DNA from: Mixta sp. Marseille-Q2659
Lineage (GTDB): Bacteria > Pseudomonadota > Gammaproteobacteria > Enterobacterales > Enterobacteriaceae
DNA length: 64,000 nt
Assembly (NCBI RefSeq): GCF_940807255.1
Contig: NZ_CALNWY010000022.1
Coordinates: 1-64,000 of the forward strand
Reading direction: 5' to 3'
How positions within the stretch are numbered: the stretch's first letter is position 1; each line of letters starts with the position of its first letter. The notes under the pieces were generated by a model, which was not told where the DNA came from, ran no database searches, and was given only the letters and a program-made list of their open reading frames with translations. Of the stretch, positions 45,213-54,624 are shown piece after piece. The translations under genes and the position numbers were made by a program.

Positions 45213-47372
45213 TCAGAAACGATCGTCAGGGTCGAAGTCGCGGTGTTTAACAACATCCAGCGGCTGCAGAGATTTCTCTGCTTCAGGCTGCGCCGGCGCA
45301 GTGGGTGCCACCGGCGCAGAAGGTGCCACGTCAGAAGGCGCGGCGGGGGGCGGCAACGTTGTAACACGGCCGCCCTTCTCGTCCGGCGCTGACTGCGCTG
45401 AGGCCGTTTCGGCGGGGGTTGTCGCGCTTTCAGCCGGCGCCGCTGCGCTCTGCGCTCCCGCGGTGGCCTGAGCGCGGTCGGCTCCCTGCTCGTCTGCAGC
45501 GGTTGCCGCTGCTGCCGCGTCGCCAAACAGCCTGCCCACAATCTGGCCCGCCTGGTTGTCGCTGGTTTCGCCCGTCAGCGTCGCCTCGATGTCCGGGTCA
45601 AACACGTCTTCCACATCGCGGGGAATGCGCCCCTCAGCGATTTCGCGGTAGGCTCTCCAGGAGAGCTTCATGCGTACCACCGGCCACTCGCCCGGCAGGG
45701 TGATGTAGCACTCCAGGTCATTAAGGCTCTGCACGTCGGAATAGCTGACCAGGAACTCGTTAATCTCGTCTTTGGAGAACTGCACGCCGTCACGGATGAT
45801 GTCGATACCGTAGCTGTACTGATCCTTGAACTTCTTATGACGCTGCTCGCCAATCTCCTTCTGTACCCAGTCCGCAATCGAGCCGCTGGGCGCGCGGTAA
45901 AAGACGCGGGTATTCAGCAGGTCCCAGATGGATTTGGCCGCGTTGGTGCCGTACGTTTCTTCCAGCTGCGGGAAGTTCTGCAGGCCGGCGACGGTACAGC
46001 CGCCGAACTTACGGCCCTCCGCGCAGAACTCCGGCAGAATGGGCATCTTGTGCAGGGACGGCAGCTCGTCCAGGAAGATCCAGATGCGACGATTGCGGTC
46101 GGCCTTCAGGCCGAGAATGCCGGACATGGTCATGTAGAGCCACGCGCTCAGCAGCGGCTTCAGCGCATTGTGGTTCTGGCCGTCGCTGGAGATAAAAATC
46201 CACGGATTGTCGCCGCTCGCGTCTTCGGTATGCAGCCAGTCGCGGATGTTAAACGGGCGGCGTCCGGCCTGATCGAGACCCTGCAGGTAGCGCAGCGAGC
46301 GAACGTAGGTGGTGAGAATGGTACGAATGGTCATCGCGGTTTTTTCGATGCTGCCATCCACCAGGTTGGCCGCGTCCGTGCCTTCCAGGAACTGACGCAG
46401 ATCCGCCAGGCTGATGGACATCAGCTTTTTCAGCAGCTCACCGATGCTGCGGTTCTTTTCGCGTGCCATGCGTCGCGCGGTGGCCACAAACAGCGAACGG
46501 GCCGACAGCACCCAGAACGGGTCACTGCTGCCGCTGCTGTCGGGCAACAGCGAGGTGGCGAAGTTTTCAAAGTCACCCACCGTCCGGCACTCTTCCCAGA
46601 GGTCCCACGGTGCGCAGCGCGCATCGAACGGGTTGAGAATGAGATCTTTATCCTGACGGTAAAACGTCGGGATAAAGTTGTTCCCTTTGTCATACACGAT
46701 GACGCGATCGCCGCGCTCGCGAAGCTGGCGCAGCAGGTCATTCAGCGCGGTACTCTTGCCCGACCCCACGGTACCGTGCAGGCCAAAGTTCTGCATCTCG
46801 GAGTCTTTCAGGATATGCAGGCCGCAGATGCTGAGCGGGGACATCACACCGGCTTTTTTGAGCAGGCGATTCACGACAGCAGGGCTTGTCGCAAGAATAC
46901 GGCCGCCGGTAAGCTCACTCTCGCGCTGCTTCGCCCCTTTACTGCCCAGAAACCAGGTAATACCGAGAATGGCGGCGACAAAGAAGAACGTTGAAATGCC
47001 CCAGCCGTAAAACGCAGCGTCTTTAACGTTCTCCCCCATCAGAATGAAGTACGGGTCGTTCATCACCTGGGTCGCCGTGTGTTTAAACGCCACCACCTCG
47101 CCGTTTGGCCGTTCAAAATGAAAGGTCCAGCCGTTTTTTGACGTGCCACCGGAGAATTTCGACAGCGGCATGATGAACCACTTGATCAGCCAGTAGGCGC
47201 TGCCGTGTATAAACTCCTGCAGCGTGAGCCGCAGGAGCATCCAGACGAAAAATACCAGCGCGGAAAAAAGCACAACCCAGTAGGAGGCGATATTCATGAT
47301 CTGCACAAACATGCCGATCATGTATTTCATCACTTGGCCGCCCTGGGTGAAGTCACGGGCGTTGAGGCTCAT
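45213..47372 (-). CDS. traD: TraD coupling protein
   Basis: 719 aa (F TraD 717). The start at 47372 (MSLNARDFTQGGQ, matching F MSFNAKDMTQGGQ) has AAAGGA before it; 25 codons upstream are discarded. Two N-terminal membrane helices precede Walker A GTVGSGKST near residue 200 and Walker B IWIFLDELPSLHK. The C-terminal tail is Ala/Pro/Glu-rich and ends DPDDRF; in F the tail contacts TraM. A hexameric inner-membrane ATPase that brings the TraI-DNA complex to the secretion channel. Confidence 0.95.
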   Translation of the reverse strand: MSLNARDFTQGGQVMKYMIGMFVQIMNIASYWVVLFSALVFFVWMLLRLTLQEFIHGSAYWLIKWFIMPLSKFSGGTSKNGWTFHFERPNGEVVAFKHTATQVMNDPYFILMGENVKDAAFYGWGISTFFFVAAILGITWFLGSKGAKQRESELTGGRILATSPAVVNRLLKKAGVMSPLSICGLHILKDSEMQNFGLHGTVGSGKSTALNDLLRQLRERGDRVIVYDKGNNFIPTFYRQDKDLILNPFDARCAPWDLWEECRTVGDFENFATSLLPDSSGSSDPFWVLSARSLFVATARRMAREKNRSIGELLKKLMSISLADLRQFLEGTDAANLVDGSIEKTAMTIRTILTTYVRSLRYLQGLDQAGRRPFNIRDWLHTEDASGDNPWIFISSDGQNHNALKPLLSAWLYMTMSGILGLKADRNRRIWIFLDELPSLHKMPILPEFCAEGRKFGGCTVAGLQNFPQLEETYGTNAAKSIWDLLNTRVFYRAPSGSIADWVQKEIGEQRHKKFKDQYSYGIDIIRDGVQFSKDEINEFLVSYSDVQSLNDLECYITLPGEWPVVRMKLSWRAYREIAEGRIPRDVEDVFDPDIEATLTGETSDNQAGQIVGRLFGDAAAAATAADEQGADRAQATAGAQSAAAPAESATTPAETASAQSAPDEKGGRVTTLPPPAAPSDVAPSAPVAPTAPAQPEAEKSLQPLDVVKHRDFDPDDRF

Positions 47373-47545
47373 TGAAAGTCCTTTGTGTGGAAACAGTGAC
47401 AACCGTGCAGGGTTGCGGACAGGCGCAGGCCAGGCAGGTAGCTGCACGGGGTTTAATTACGGTGTGAACGTGCCCGGATGGGCTGACGTGATATTCCGCC
47501 TCCTCCGCCAGACGCAGGGCGCGTCAGGCTGTGCGGCGGGCGGTC

Positions 47546-48211
47546 TCAGCGGTCTGAAACCTGAAACAGTGGCTGGTTAATCTGGTACTCAACAAGCTTC
47601 TTTTCGGCACCGGACAGGGCGCGAAAATGCGCGGAAAAACGACGGATACCGTTCATCAGGTTAGTGGTATTGGTAAAAAACACCGGGCATACCGCGCGAG
47701 CTTCCTGCAGCACGGGCTGAATGATCGACGTAAACGCATCGAGTTCCCCAATTTCTTTCATGTCGCTTTCGATAAGCTCTTCATGCTCTTTAACCGGACA
47801 CACCGTCACGCCCGGACAGGCGTAAAGCACGCGCAGCGTGTCAGCGTAGTCGCGGACTTTGCAGTCAAAAGCGTCTTCCGGCGCCGGCAGGCGGCTGTTG
47901 TTTCTGGAAGGCGAAAACAGGCGTTCAGGTTCAACGGTCGCGGCAGTATAGAATTCCGTCTGCTGCCGGATAATCCCGGCCGGGTCGGCGAGACGCCAGA
48001 TAGCCGGCTCACGCACGGACGGCCTGTCGCCGGCATTTACGGTCAGGCGGGGCTGACAGGATGCCGGGATCCAGTTTTTGGTGAGGTCAGGAGATTTATC
48101 CCGGAACGGTGTATTCCGGACGTCACTCCAGAGGTGAATGACGTCCGTTGCCGCATCGTCTGCACCCGCGATGTGCATATGCACCCGGTGCAAAGACACA
48201 TCGCCCTGCAC
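47546..48211 (-). CDS. Unknown protein in the TraT position, 221 aa
   Basis: Lies between the TraS-position gene and traD, where F has traT, but it lacks a lipoprotein signal and bears no likeness to TraT. Start GTG 48211 is 3 nt after the stop of the gene before; a later Met is possible. Soluble, with several Cys (FDCKVRDYADTLRVLYACPG). Not recognised. Confidence 0.55.
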   Translation of the reverse strand: MQGDVSLHRVHMHIAGADDAATDVIHLWSDVRNTPFRDKSPDLTKNWIPASCQPRLTVNAGDRPSVREPAIWRLADPAGIIRQQTEFYTAATVEPERLFSPSRNNSRLPAPEDAFDCKVRDYADTLRVLYACPGVTVCPVKEHEELIESDMKEIGELDAFTSIIQPVLQEARAVCPVFFTNTTNLMNGIRRFSAHFRALSGAEKKLVEYQINQPLFQVSDR

Positions 48212-48214
48212 CAG

Positions 48215-48457
48215 CTAGCGGGTAATCACGGTAATATCCGTTACGTAAGCATCCGTATTCAGCAGAATGCCGTGAATGGCCTTACGGCCTTTTTTACGGC
48301 AGACATAATGCAGGCGCTTATTAGGTGACGGGAACCGAACGGTAATATCTCTTTCAGCCTGCAGGTGCAGGCCCAGCTCAGGTATTTCGACATCAATTAA
48401 ATCAACAGAAATATTGGAGTAGTTAAGAAAAAAAGAGGGGGTCAGATGAATAAGCAT
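48215..48457 (-). CDS. Unknown small protein, 80 aa
   Basis: Coupled to the 221-aa gene behind it. Strand-rich sequence (IDVEIPELGLHLQAERDITV) with a basic centre. No family recognised; same operon as the transfer genes. Confidence 0.5.
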   Translation of the reverse strand: MLIHLTPSFFLNYSNISVDLIDVEIPELGLHLQAERDITVRFPSPNKRLHYVCRKKGRKAIHGILLNTDAYVTDITVITR

Positions 48458-48525
48458 GTCATCCTCGCAACTGTTTTAAAAAGGAATAATTGAGCATAAA
48501 AATGCTCAATTATCATTACAATGAA

Positions 48526-49053
48526 TCAATCGTTAATTTTTTGCTTAATCGCAGAGGCAGCACCAAAAATAGCGGAAATTTGATATCGCGATACATCCAG
48601 ACTAAAGGAGATTGCTAATACTATGGTTGAAAGAAGCGATATCGCAGCAAGAGCTATTACATTGAACATGGTAAAGAGCGAAAGAAAACCGGAAACCAAA
48701 ATCATAAAAATCCATACAGCATAGTATTTTTTGGCTTTGGATTTGTATATTTTTAGTATCTTGTAATCTTCAAATGCGCTTTCAGGAAGCATAGAAAACA
48801 ACACGCTATATCCATACAAAAAATATGAGATAAAAAACCAAAAGAACACCGACATAACTCCCAATCCCAGCCATAGATTTTTATCGAAAAGCTCGCCTAA
48901 TGGACAAAGAAAGTAAAATATAAAATACAAACCTATCGGCAAAATCATATTTTTAAAACAAGAAAACACGCTTGGGACAACTTCATTAGAAGAACTAATT
49001 AATAATGAGACTTGCTTTACCTCTTCCTTAATCTCACTGTACGTTACACTCAT
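48526..49053 (-). CDS. TraS-position membrane protein, candidate entry-exclusion factor
   Basis: 175 aa from ATG 49053, which has GAGG 8 nt upstream; the frame opens 6 codons earlier. Four hydrophobic helices (PIGLYFIFYFLC, SVFFWFFISYFLYG, YYAVWIFMILVSG, VIALAAISLLSTIVLAI). It follows traG by 18 bp exactly where F has TraS, the inner-membrane entry-exclusion protein. TraS proteins diverge quickly, so lack of similarity is expected. It is AT-rich unlike the flanking tra genes, suggesting exchange. Confidence 0.6.
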   Translation of the reverse strand: MSVTYSEIKEEVKQVSLLISSSNEVVPSVFSCFKNMILPIGLYFIFYFLCPLGELFDKNLWLGLGVMSVFFWFFISYFLYGYSVLFSMLPESAFEDYKILKIYKSKAKKYYAVWIFMILVSGFLSLFTMFNVIALAAISLLSTIVLAISFSLDVSRYQISAIFGAASAIKQKIND

Positions 49054-49071
49054 ACTAATACCTCGCCACAA

Positions 49072-51912
49072 TTACTTTTTCAAATCATCACTGTGGAGCT
49101 TATCGCTAAGACTTTTACTTAAAAAGTTGTCCTGCGATGCATCAGCGAGATGTTTTTGCTCCGTATATTTTCTTTCAGCCTGTTGATAATCTTCACTCCT
49201 GCTAGATTTCCCTTCTTCAATAGAACTTCTGCCGTCGTGAATTTTATTCTGGACATCATTTGCCTTAGTGTTAACTAAGGTCTGCTGAGCTTCAACCTCA
49301 CCGTTCACATCAGTACGAATATTATTTCTGGCCACGCCCGCTTCAATGCTCTGATTTGCACTGTTATATGCGCTGCCGAACTGCTCACCTGCTGTATTCG
49401 CCGGTGCGCCCATGCCTTCACCCGTGTTACCGGAGTTGTGCGCATAATCCCCCTCAATACGCCCCTGAAGCTTCTCTGCAAAGAACTCCTGAACTAGGCC
49501 GTCACGCTGTTTCTGAACGTTTTCATCTGACGTATTGGTAAGAATGGTTTCGGCATTACCCGGCGAACGCTGCATTGCCCACTGCACAAACTGCTGCGTG
49601 TAGTTGTCGCGCGCGCCTGCGCTGAGCGTTTCAGTCTCAGAGGCCATTTTCTGCATTTCATGCGTATGCGCCTGGCTGGCCGTGTACTGCGCATACCTGC
49701 TGTCAGAGGTGGTGATACCAGAGGAGATCTGGTTCATCAGGCCGGACGCGTTGTTATCAACGTGCTGGCCATTGTAGGTTGTGCTGTAATTACGCAGCAC
49801 GTCCATGCCCTGGCTGAAGTCCTGCGATTCGCGTGCAGAAATGGTCTGAGAGTTGTCGTTTCCACTTTGCCCTCCCTGAGAAGTCTGTGAGGTCGAACCC
49901 GTTCTCGCACTAAGTTCTGTGCCTGCATGCACATCCCCTTTCAATGAGGCACCAGTCGCCCACTCTCCCGCTTTACCCCACAGTGATTTACTTGAATCCA
50001 TGCCTGCCTGGACTCGCGCACCTGTGTTAACCGAAGCATTGCGAGCTTTATCCTCAAGCTCAGAGTACGCTTCATTAAGGCTAATATGGTTGCGGGTCGC
50101 ATAGTCCTGCGCCACGTTCTGCATTTTGTTCACACGCTCGGCATCGGTCACGCTTAAGCCGGTTGTAGCCGACAGCGTTTTCGAGTCGCTGTTGCCAAAC
50201 TGCTCATGGAACTGTTTGAGCTGCGAGCCGGTTTCCTGCACCGAGTGGTTATACCCCTGCGCCGCCATTTCGGTCTGCGCCATGCTGTCACGCACCGAGC
50301 GCTGTGCAGCACTCGCCAGATTGCGGTCAAGGTGCAGATCGACCGGCAGCCGGCTGGTTGCGCCTGATGCGTCATACACCGTCTGTCCTTCCTGCGTCAT
50401 GGTGCGCATGGCACCGTTGCCCAGCTGCATCGTGGTATTGCCCTCGCGAAACACACGGTTCAGGTCCGTTTTGTGCCCGTTGATGTTATCCAGTTGCACG
50501 TTGCCCACGCTCATGTTGCCCGATGCCACCGCGCCGGAATCCGCGGCAGACGCGCTGCTGAGCGCGCTGCCCAGGCTGGAGCTGAGGCTCGCAAAGCCCT
50601 GACCCAGCCCGGTGAACAGACGGAATGCCAGGAACGGGATGGAGAGCATCAGCCAGCCGGCAATGCCCGCCGTGGTGGTGCTGGTTTCCATCAGGCGGTT
50701 CATATTGGACAACGTCGGCCCCGTGGCGTGGAAGCTGTTCTGCGTGCTGTAGTTCACGGCAAAGTTAAAGATGGCGAACATCACCGGCCAGAGCATCAGG
50801 CTCCCCATAAAGTTCAGGTAGCTCTTGATAACCGACCAGGCGATTTCCCGCACATAAAGCGCCAGCACCATCACCGGGAAGATGCAGATGCAGAACAGCA
50901 GCAGTACCGTATGCAGCTGCGGCAGCACCTCCGTTGCGATGGTGTAACTTACCGCGTGCGACAGCCTGAGCTTCATCAGCGACTGTTCGGAGGCGATGTC
51001 CACCATTGATGCGGTGTCGTTCATACCCTTCACGTAGCTGTTCAGCCCGCGACGCAGGCCCGCGACGGCGATGTTCTGCATCATAATGCTTTGTGCCGAC
51101 TTGCTGCTGCCGAGAAAGTATTCATAAGAGCCCGCCAGCTGCTCGGCATAGACCGTCTGTGGCGCCCGGTTTCCCGGTAGCATGCGGACCGCGTGGGCCA
51201 TGAACGTGCTGCCTGTATTATTGCTCTCCGCCGTCAGCAAGTTTTTCAGGCGCGGTGCCGCGTCCCGGCAGAACATAAATGTGGTACCGGTGGCGTCACG
51301 CCAGTAGACGCCGCGCAGCGGGCTGGGGTTACTGAAAATCTGTGCCTGCACGTCCTCAGATTCCATCACGTCCTGCATGCTGTACTTGTGGTTCAGCATG
51401 ATGTCCGGTACCACGCAGTTTTTGGTGTACTCGCCCATGTTATAGGCCAGCACCGGGTTGCGGCTGTCGATGGTGAAGCTGTCCTGTAGCAGCTTGCTGG
51501 CAAACAGCATCCCGGTTTTGGTGTAGGCCCGCTCGTCCGGGAAGTGAAAGATATCTTCATACGAGGTCGTTAACGTGTACCCGACCCCGGTAATAATACT
51601 CAGCGGCATTGCAAGTCCCGCCGGCACGTTATCCACCCGCCCGATGTTTTCGGGCGCGGTCAGATCATTCACAACCACTGTCACCTTCGGCGTCAGCAGC
51701 AACGCAGTCACCATCACAAACGTCATTCCCCACCCGAACATAGCGGTCATGTTGTGCGTGCGCAGATAGGTCATTACGCAAAAAGCGATGCCCAGCATCT
51801 CCGCCACCCAAATTGTGCTGTGCCAGCCCTCATTTTCCATCATGGTCGCCACGGCGTTAAGGCCCATCGTGATCATTCCACCGGAACTCACCACCCAGAT
51901 ATCAAGTGCCAT
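49072..51912 (-). CDS. traG: TraG mating-pair stabilisation/assembly protein
   Basis: 946 aa (F TraG 938). The N-terminal 470 residues hold several membrane helices and are needed for pilus assembly. The C-terminal half is soluble, helical and Ser/Gln/Asn-rich and in F is the part that meets TraS of the recipient to trigger entry exclusion. It shares one nucleotide with the traH stop. Confidence 0.93.
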   Translation of the reverse strand: MALDIWVVSSGGMITMGLNAVATMMENEGWHSTIWVAEMLGIAFCVMTYLRTHNMTAMFGWGMTFVMVTALLLTPKVTVVVNDLTAPENIGRVDNVPAGLAMPLSIITGVGYTLTTSYEDIFHFPDERAYTKTGMLFASKLLQDSFTIDSRNPVLAYNMGEYTKNCVVPDIMLNHKYSMQDVMESEDVQAQIFSNPSPLRGVYWRDATGTTFMFCRDAAPRLKNLLTAESNNTGSTFMAHAVRMLPGNRAPQTVYAEQLAGSYEYFLGSSKSAQSIMMQNIAVAGLRRGLNSYVKGMNDTASMVDIASEQSLMKLRLSHAVSYTIATEVLPQLHTVLLLFCICIFPVMVLALYVREIAWSVIKSYLNFMGSLMLWPVMFAIFNFAVNYSTQNSFHATGPTLSNMNRLMETSTTTAGIAGWLMLSIPFLAFRLFTGLGQGFASLSSSLGSALSSASAADSGAVASGNMSVGNVQLDNINGHKTDLNRVFREGNTTMQLGNGAMRTMTQEGQTVYDASGATSRLPVDLHLDRNLASAAQRSVRDSMAQTEMAAQGYNHSVQETGSQLKQFHEQFGNSDSKTLSATTGLSVTDAERVNKMQNVAQDYATRNHISLNEAYSELEDKARNASVNTGARVQAGMDSSKSLWGKAGEWATGASLKGDVHAGTELSARTGSTSQTSQGGQSGNDNSQTISARESQDFSQGMDVLRNYSTTYNGQHVDNNASGLMNQISSGITTSDSRYAQYTASQAHTHEMQKMASETETLSAGARDNYTQQFVQWAMQRSPGNAETILTNTSDENVQKQRDGLVQEFFAEKLQGRIEGDYAHNSGNTGEGMGAPANTAGEQFGSAYNSANQSIEAGVARNNIRTDVNGEVEAQQTLVNTKANDVQNKIHDGRSSIEEGKSSRSEDYQQAERKYTEQKHLADASQDNFLSKSLSDKLHSDDLKK

Positions 51913-53282
51913 CAGTTACTCCCGAATTGATAGTTCGACAGCACGCTGTCAGAGACGGATGAAGAAAGCTGCTGGCGCGTCTCGGACAGGCTGCGATCGT
52001 ACTCAGCCAGTCCGTTCTGTTGCACCTGAATACGCGTGACGCGCTGGCTCAGCTCGTTACGCACCTGACGCAGGTTCTCGCGAAAATGCTTGTTCTCTTC
52101 TTCAGTATCGAGCGTGCCGGCAGCGCCGCTCGCGGCCACGTCAATCAGGCCGTTTATGTAGGACATCACCATGTCGGCCGCGATGTACTCCGCCAGGCTG
52201 CTGACCACGCTCTGATCCATGCCCACCGACGCGGAATCGATGGTGTAGCGCAGGATACGCACGCGGGTGCTGCTGATGAGCGCCTTCTCGCTTTCGGTCA
52301 GCGCCGTATCGCTGCGGGCCTTATCAAAAATGTCATTGAGCATGTCCCGCACCCGGCCGGTCATGCCCTCGTCTTCCGACAGGGTCAGATCCGCGATAGT
52401 CGGTGACAGGCAGGTGGTGTTATCGTTGCAGCGGTAGATTTTCTCGGTGCCACCGTTCAGCAGCGTGTTGAACATCGACTCACTGCCGCCGCGCGGCTGC
52501 AGGAACGTCGGGTTACCGTTCGCGTCATAAATCACCGTGCCGACCATCGACATAATGAATTCCTTGAGCGCGCGGTCGTTGCTGAAGAACTGGTTCAGTT
52601 TTGTGAACGTTTCCCATGTCAGGTTGCGGTTGCGCGGGATGCGTTTCTTCTCTTCCTCAGTCGCCTTGCTGAACACGCTGTTGGTTTCTCCACCGACACC
52701 GCAGCCCTGACGGGACGCCGCCCAGTCGGAGAACACGTCGTGCTTGGTGCCGAGGTCCTGGCAGATTTGCGCGCTGGCCGCCTGCGTCTTTGGCCACAGG
52801 CCGCCGACGATGGACTGCGCAGCCTGACAGGTGGAAATGTTCATGTTGTTGGTGTCCGCCGCAAGCTTCTGCAGGTAGTCCTTCACCGCCTTACACTGCG
52901 GGCAGATGGTTTCGAGCCCGAGGTCAAAGGCGTAGCCGGCAGCGTTGCTGAGTATCTGCTTGCCCATGATTTTAATCTGGTCGCCATTGATGAAACTGAA
53001 CGAGCCGAGATAGGCGTCGATGCCGCCGCAGCCCGACTTGATATCCGGAAGCGTCACAGAAATCAGCTGGATGTTACGCACCGGCGTGCGGATGAACAGG
53101 TTGCCACCGGTAAGGTAGCCCGCCGACTGCCCCTGCCACGCGGCCGCCTGCGTGTAGTTTCCTCCGCCACCGCCCATCTCGTTAAAGAACTTGTTGATGT
53201 CGTTCTGCACGTCCGCACCCGCCGCAGCGGAGAACAGCAGACCGGCCACGATGCCGGCATTCAGCGTAAATTTGTTCATCAC
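51912..53282 (-). CDS. traH: TraH pilus assembly protein
   Basis: 456 aa (F TraH 458). Signal peptide MMNKFTLNAGIVAGLLFSAA with cleavage near AGADVQ. The periplasmic body contains GLETICPQCKAVKDYLQKLA, with a CxxC, and C-terminal coiled coils. An outer-membrane-associated part of the F-type assembly with TraF, TraU, TraW and TrbB. Overlaps trbB by 4 nt. Confidence 0.93.
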   Translation of the reverse strand: MMNKFTLNAGIVAGLLFSAAAGADVQNDINKFFNEMGGGGGNYTQAAAWQGQSAGYLTGGNLFIRTPVRNIQLISVTLPDIKSGCGGIDAYLGSFSFINGDQIKIMGKQILSNAAGYAFDLGLETICPQCKAVKDYLQKLAADTNNMNISTCQAAQSIVGGLWPKTQAASAQICQDLGTKHDVFSDWAASRQGCGVGGETNSVFSKATEEEKKRIPRNRNLTWETFTKLNQFFSNDRALKEFIMSMVGTVIYDANGNPTFLQPRGGSESMFNTLLNGGTEKIYRCNDNTTCLSPTIADLTLSEDEGMTGRVRDMLNDIFDKARSDTALTESEKALISSTRVRILRYTIDSASVGMDQSVVSSLAEYIAADMVMSYINGLIDVAASGAAGTLDTEEENKHFRENLRQVRNELSQRVTRIQVQQNGLAEYDRSLSETRQQLSSSVSDSVLSNYQFGSN

Positions 53283-53845
53283 AGCACCCCCAGACGCACG
53301 GCCAGCGCAAAGGATTCATCCAGGCGCTGCTTCAGCGCATCCTCACTCATTTCCCCCTGTGACAGCGGGATGGTCACCAGCGACTGCGTGTTGATAATGA
53401 AGTCGGTGGGGGTTGCCTGTGGCAGTTCGGCGAAGAAGTCCTTCAGAATAGCGTCGTTTACCGGCATCACGTTCGGGAACACCGCGTCGCCCTTACCGTC
53501 AAAGCTGTAGACGAACACGCCGATGCCGGTCTGCTCAGACACTGACTTCAGGGTCGGGTTGAAACGGTGGCAGTAAGGGCAGTCAGATCGGACAAAATGC
53601 ACGATCTGCCAGTGCCCCACATCCACACTGCGCCCGTCGCTCAGGTGATACCACACCGGCTTCGTGGGCGCTTGCTGCTGCGCGCCCTGCGCCTTATTTG
53701 CAGACGCCTCTCTTTGTGGCTGCCTTTCCGCCGGCGCGTCCGCGCCCTCTTTCGCCTGCTCCAGGCGGGCAATGTCATCAATCGTGCTGGCCGCCGCCAG
53801 TACCGGCGTAAGCATCAGCAGTACGGCAAAGAGTTTCGAAATCAT
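53279..53845 (-). CDS. trbB: TrbB thiol-disulfide isomerase
   Basis: 188 aa. Signal peptide at the start, thioredoxin fold with CxxC in SDCPYCHRF near residue 95, and the cis-Pro loop ATPTDFIIN. A periplasmic DsbC/TrbB-like isomerase that helps the Cys-rich TraN, TraU and TraH fold. Located between traF and traH; in F it lies in the same region. Confidence 0.88.
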   Translation of the reverse strand: MISKLFAVLLMLTPVLAAASTIDDIARLEQAKEGADAPAERQPQREASANKAQGAQQQAPTKPVWYHLSDGRSVDVGHWQIVHFVRSDCPYCHRFNPTLKSVSEQTGIGVFVYSFDGKGDAVFPNVMPVNDAILKDFFAELPQATPTDFIINTQSLVTIPLSQGEMSEDALKQRLDESFALAVRLGVL

Positions 53846-53848
53846 GGT

Positions 53849-54622
53849 TCAGTCCTCGGGCTGGAAATCGGTAACGATGTTGAGCATGCGCCTGGCCAGG
53901 TCATCCTGGGTGATGAAACCGTACGCCAGCGGCTGGTATTTCTTCGTGCGCGGCTCGACCAGGTAAATGGCCGGGAAGTGTTCGATCTTCATCTTCTCCG
54001 CCTGCCCGTTGTTCTGCCGGGTATCCGGCAGGTCGGGGCTCGCGCGCCCGTCCACGGTGACGGGGATAACGGTCAGGCCGTACTGCTCGCTGAACTCTTT
54101 CACCACCCCGCCGAGCCGGTTATCCAGCGGCTCGTTGCCGCGATAGAAGAAAAACACGCCGTAGCGCTGGTTCACGTAGCGGATGGCCGCCTGCTGCTTT
54201 TGACGACGCTCGGTGTACTGGATATTGGCAGTGCCGTTGTAGAACGGGTGCTTCAGGCTGTAGTCGAGCTCGGGGTTATCCAGCAGCACCTTTTCCCAGC
54301 GCGAGGCGAACATGCTGGCCTGATTCACCATCCAGTCCTGCACGATTTTGTAGCGCCGGATGTTCTCGGTGGAGGGGTGCAGCATCGCCTCATTCATCAG
54401 GTTGTCGCGAAACGCCTGCAGGCGCTTCATCTTCTGCGTGGGCGTCTCCTGCGGCGGCGCGGGGGGCGGCACAGGCGGCTGTTCCTCATCCTTTTTTACC
54501 GGCTCGTTGTACCAGTACCAGCCGACTGCCGGGTCGTAGTGGTAGCCGTCGGGCTTTTTTTCCTCTGCTGCGTGCAGCGGAAGTACCGCAAGCAGCAGCG
54601 TCAGGCCGATAAGTTTTCTCAC
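53849..54622 (-). CDS. traF: TraF pilus assembly protein
   Basis: 257 aa (F TraF 247). Signal peptide (LIGLTLLLAVLPLHA), N-terminal domain with YNEPVKKDE, and a thioredoxin-like C-terminal domain without CxxC (FFFYRGNEPL), as in F TraF. A periplasmic component of the pilus machinery. Confidence 0.92.
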   Translation of the reverse strand: MRKLIGLTLLLAVLPLHAAEEKKPDGYHYDPAVGWYWYNEPVKKDEEQPPVPPPAPPQETPTQKMKRLQAFRDNLMNEAMLHPSTENIRRYKIVQDWMVNQASMFASRWEKVLLDNPELDYSLKHPFYNGTANIQYTERRQKQQAAIRYVNQRYGVFFFYRGNEPLDNRLGGVVKEFSEQYGLTVIPVTVDGRASPDLPDTRQNNGQAEKMKIEHFPAIYLVEPRTKKYQPLAYGFITQDDLARRMLNIVTDFQPED

Positions 54623-54624
54623 GC

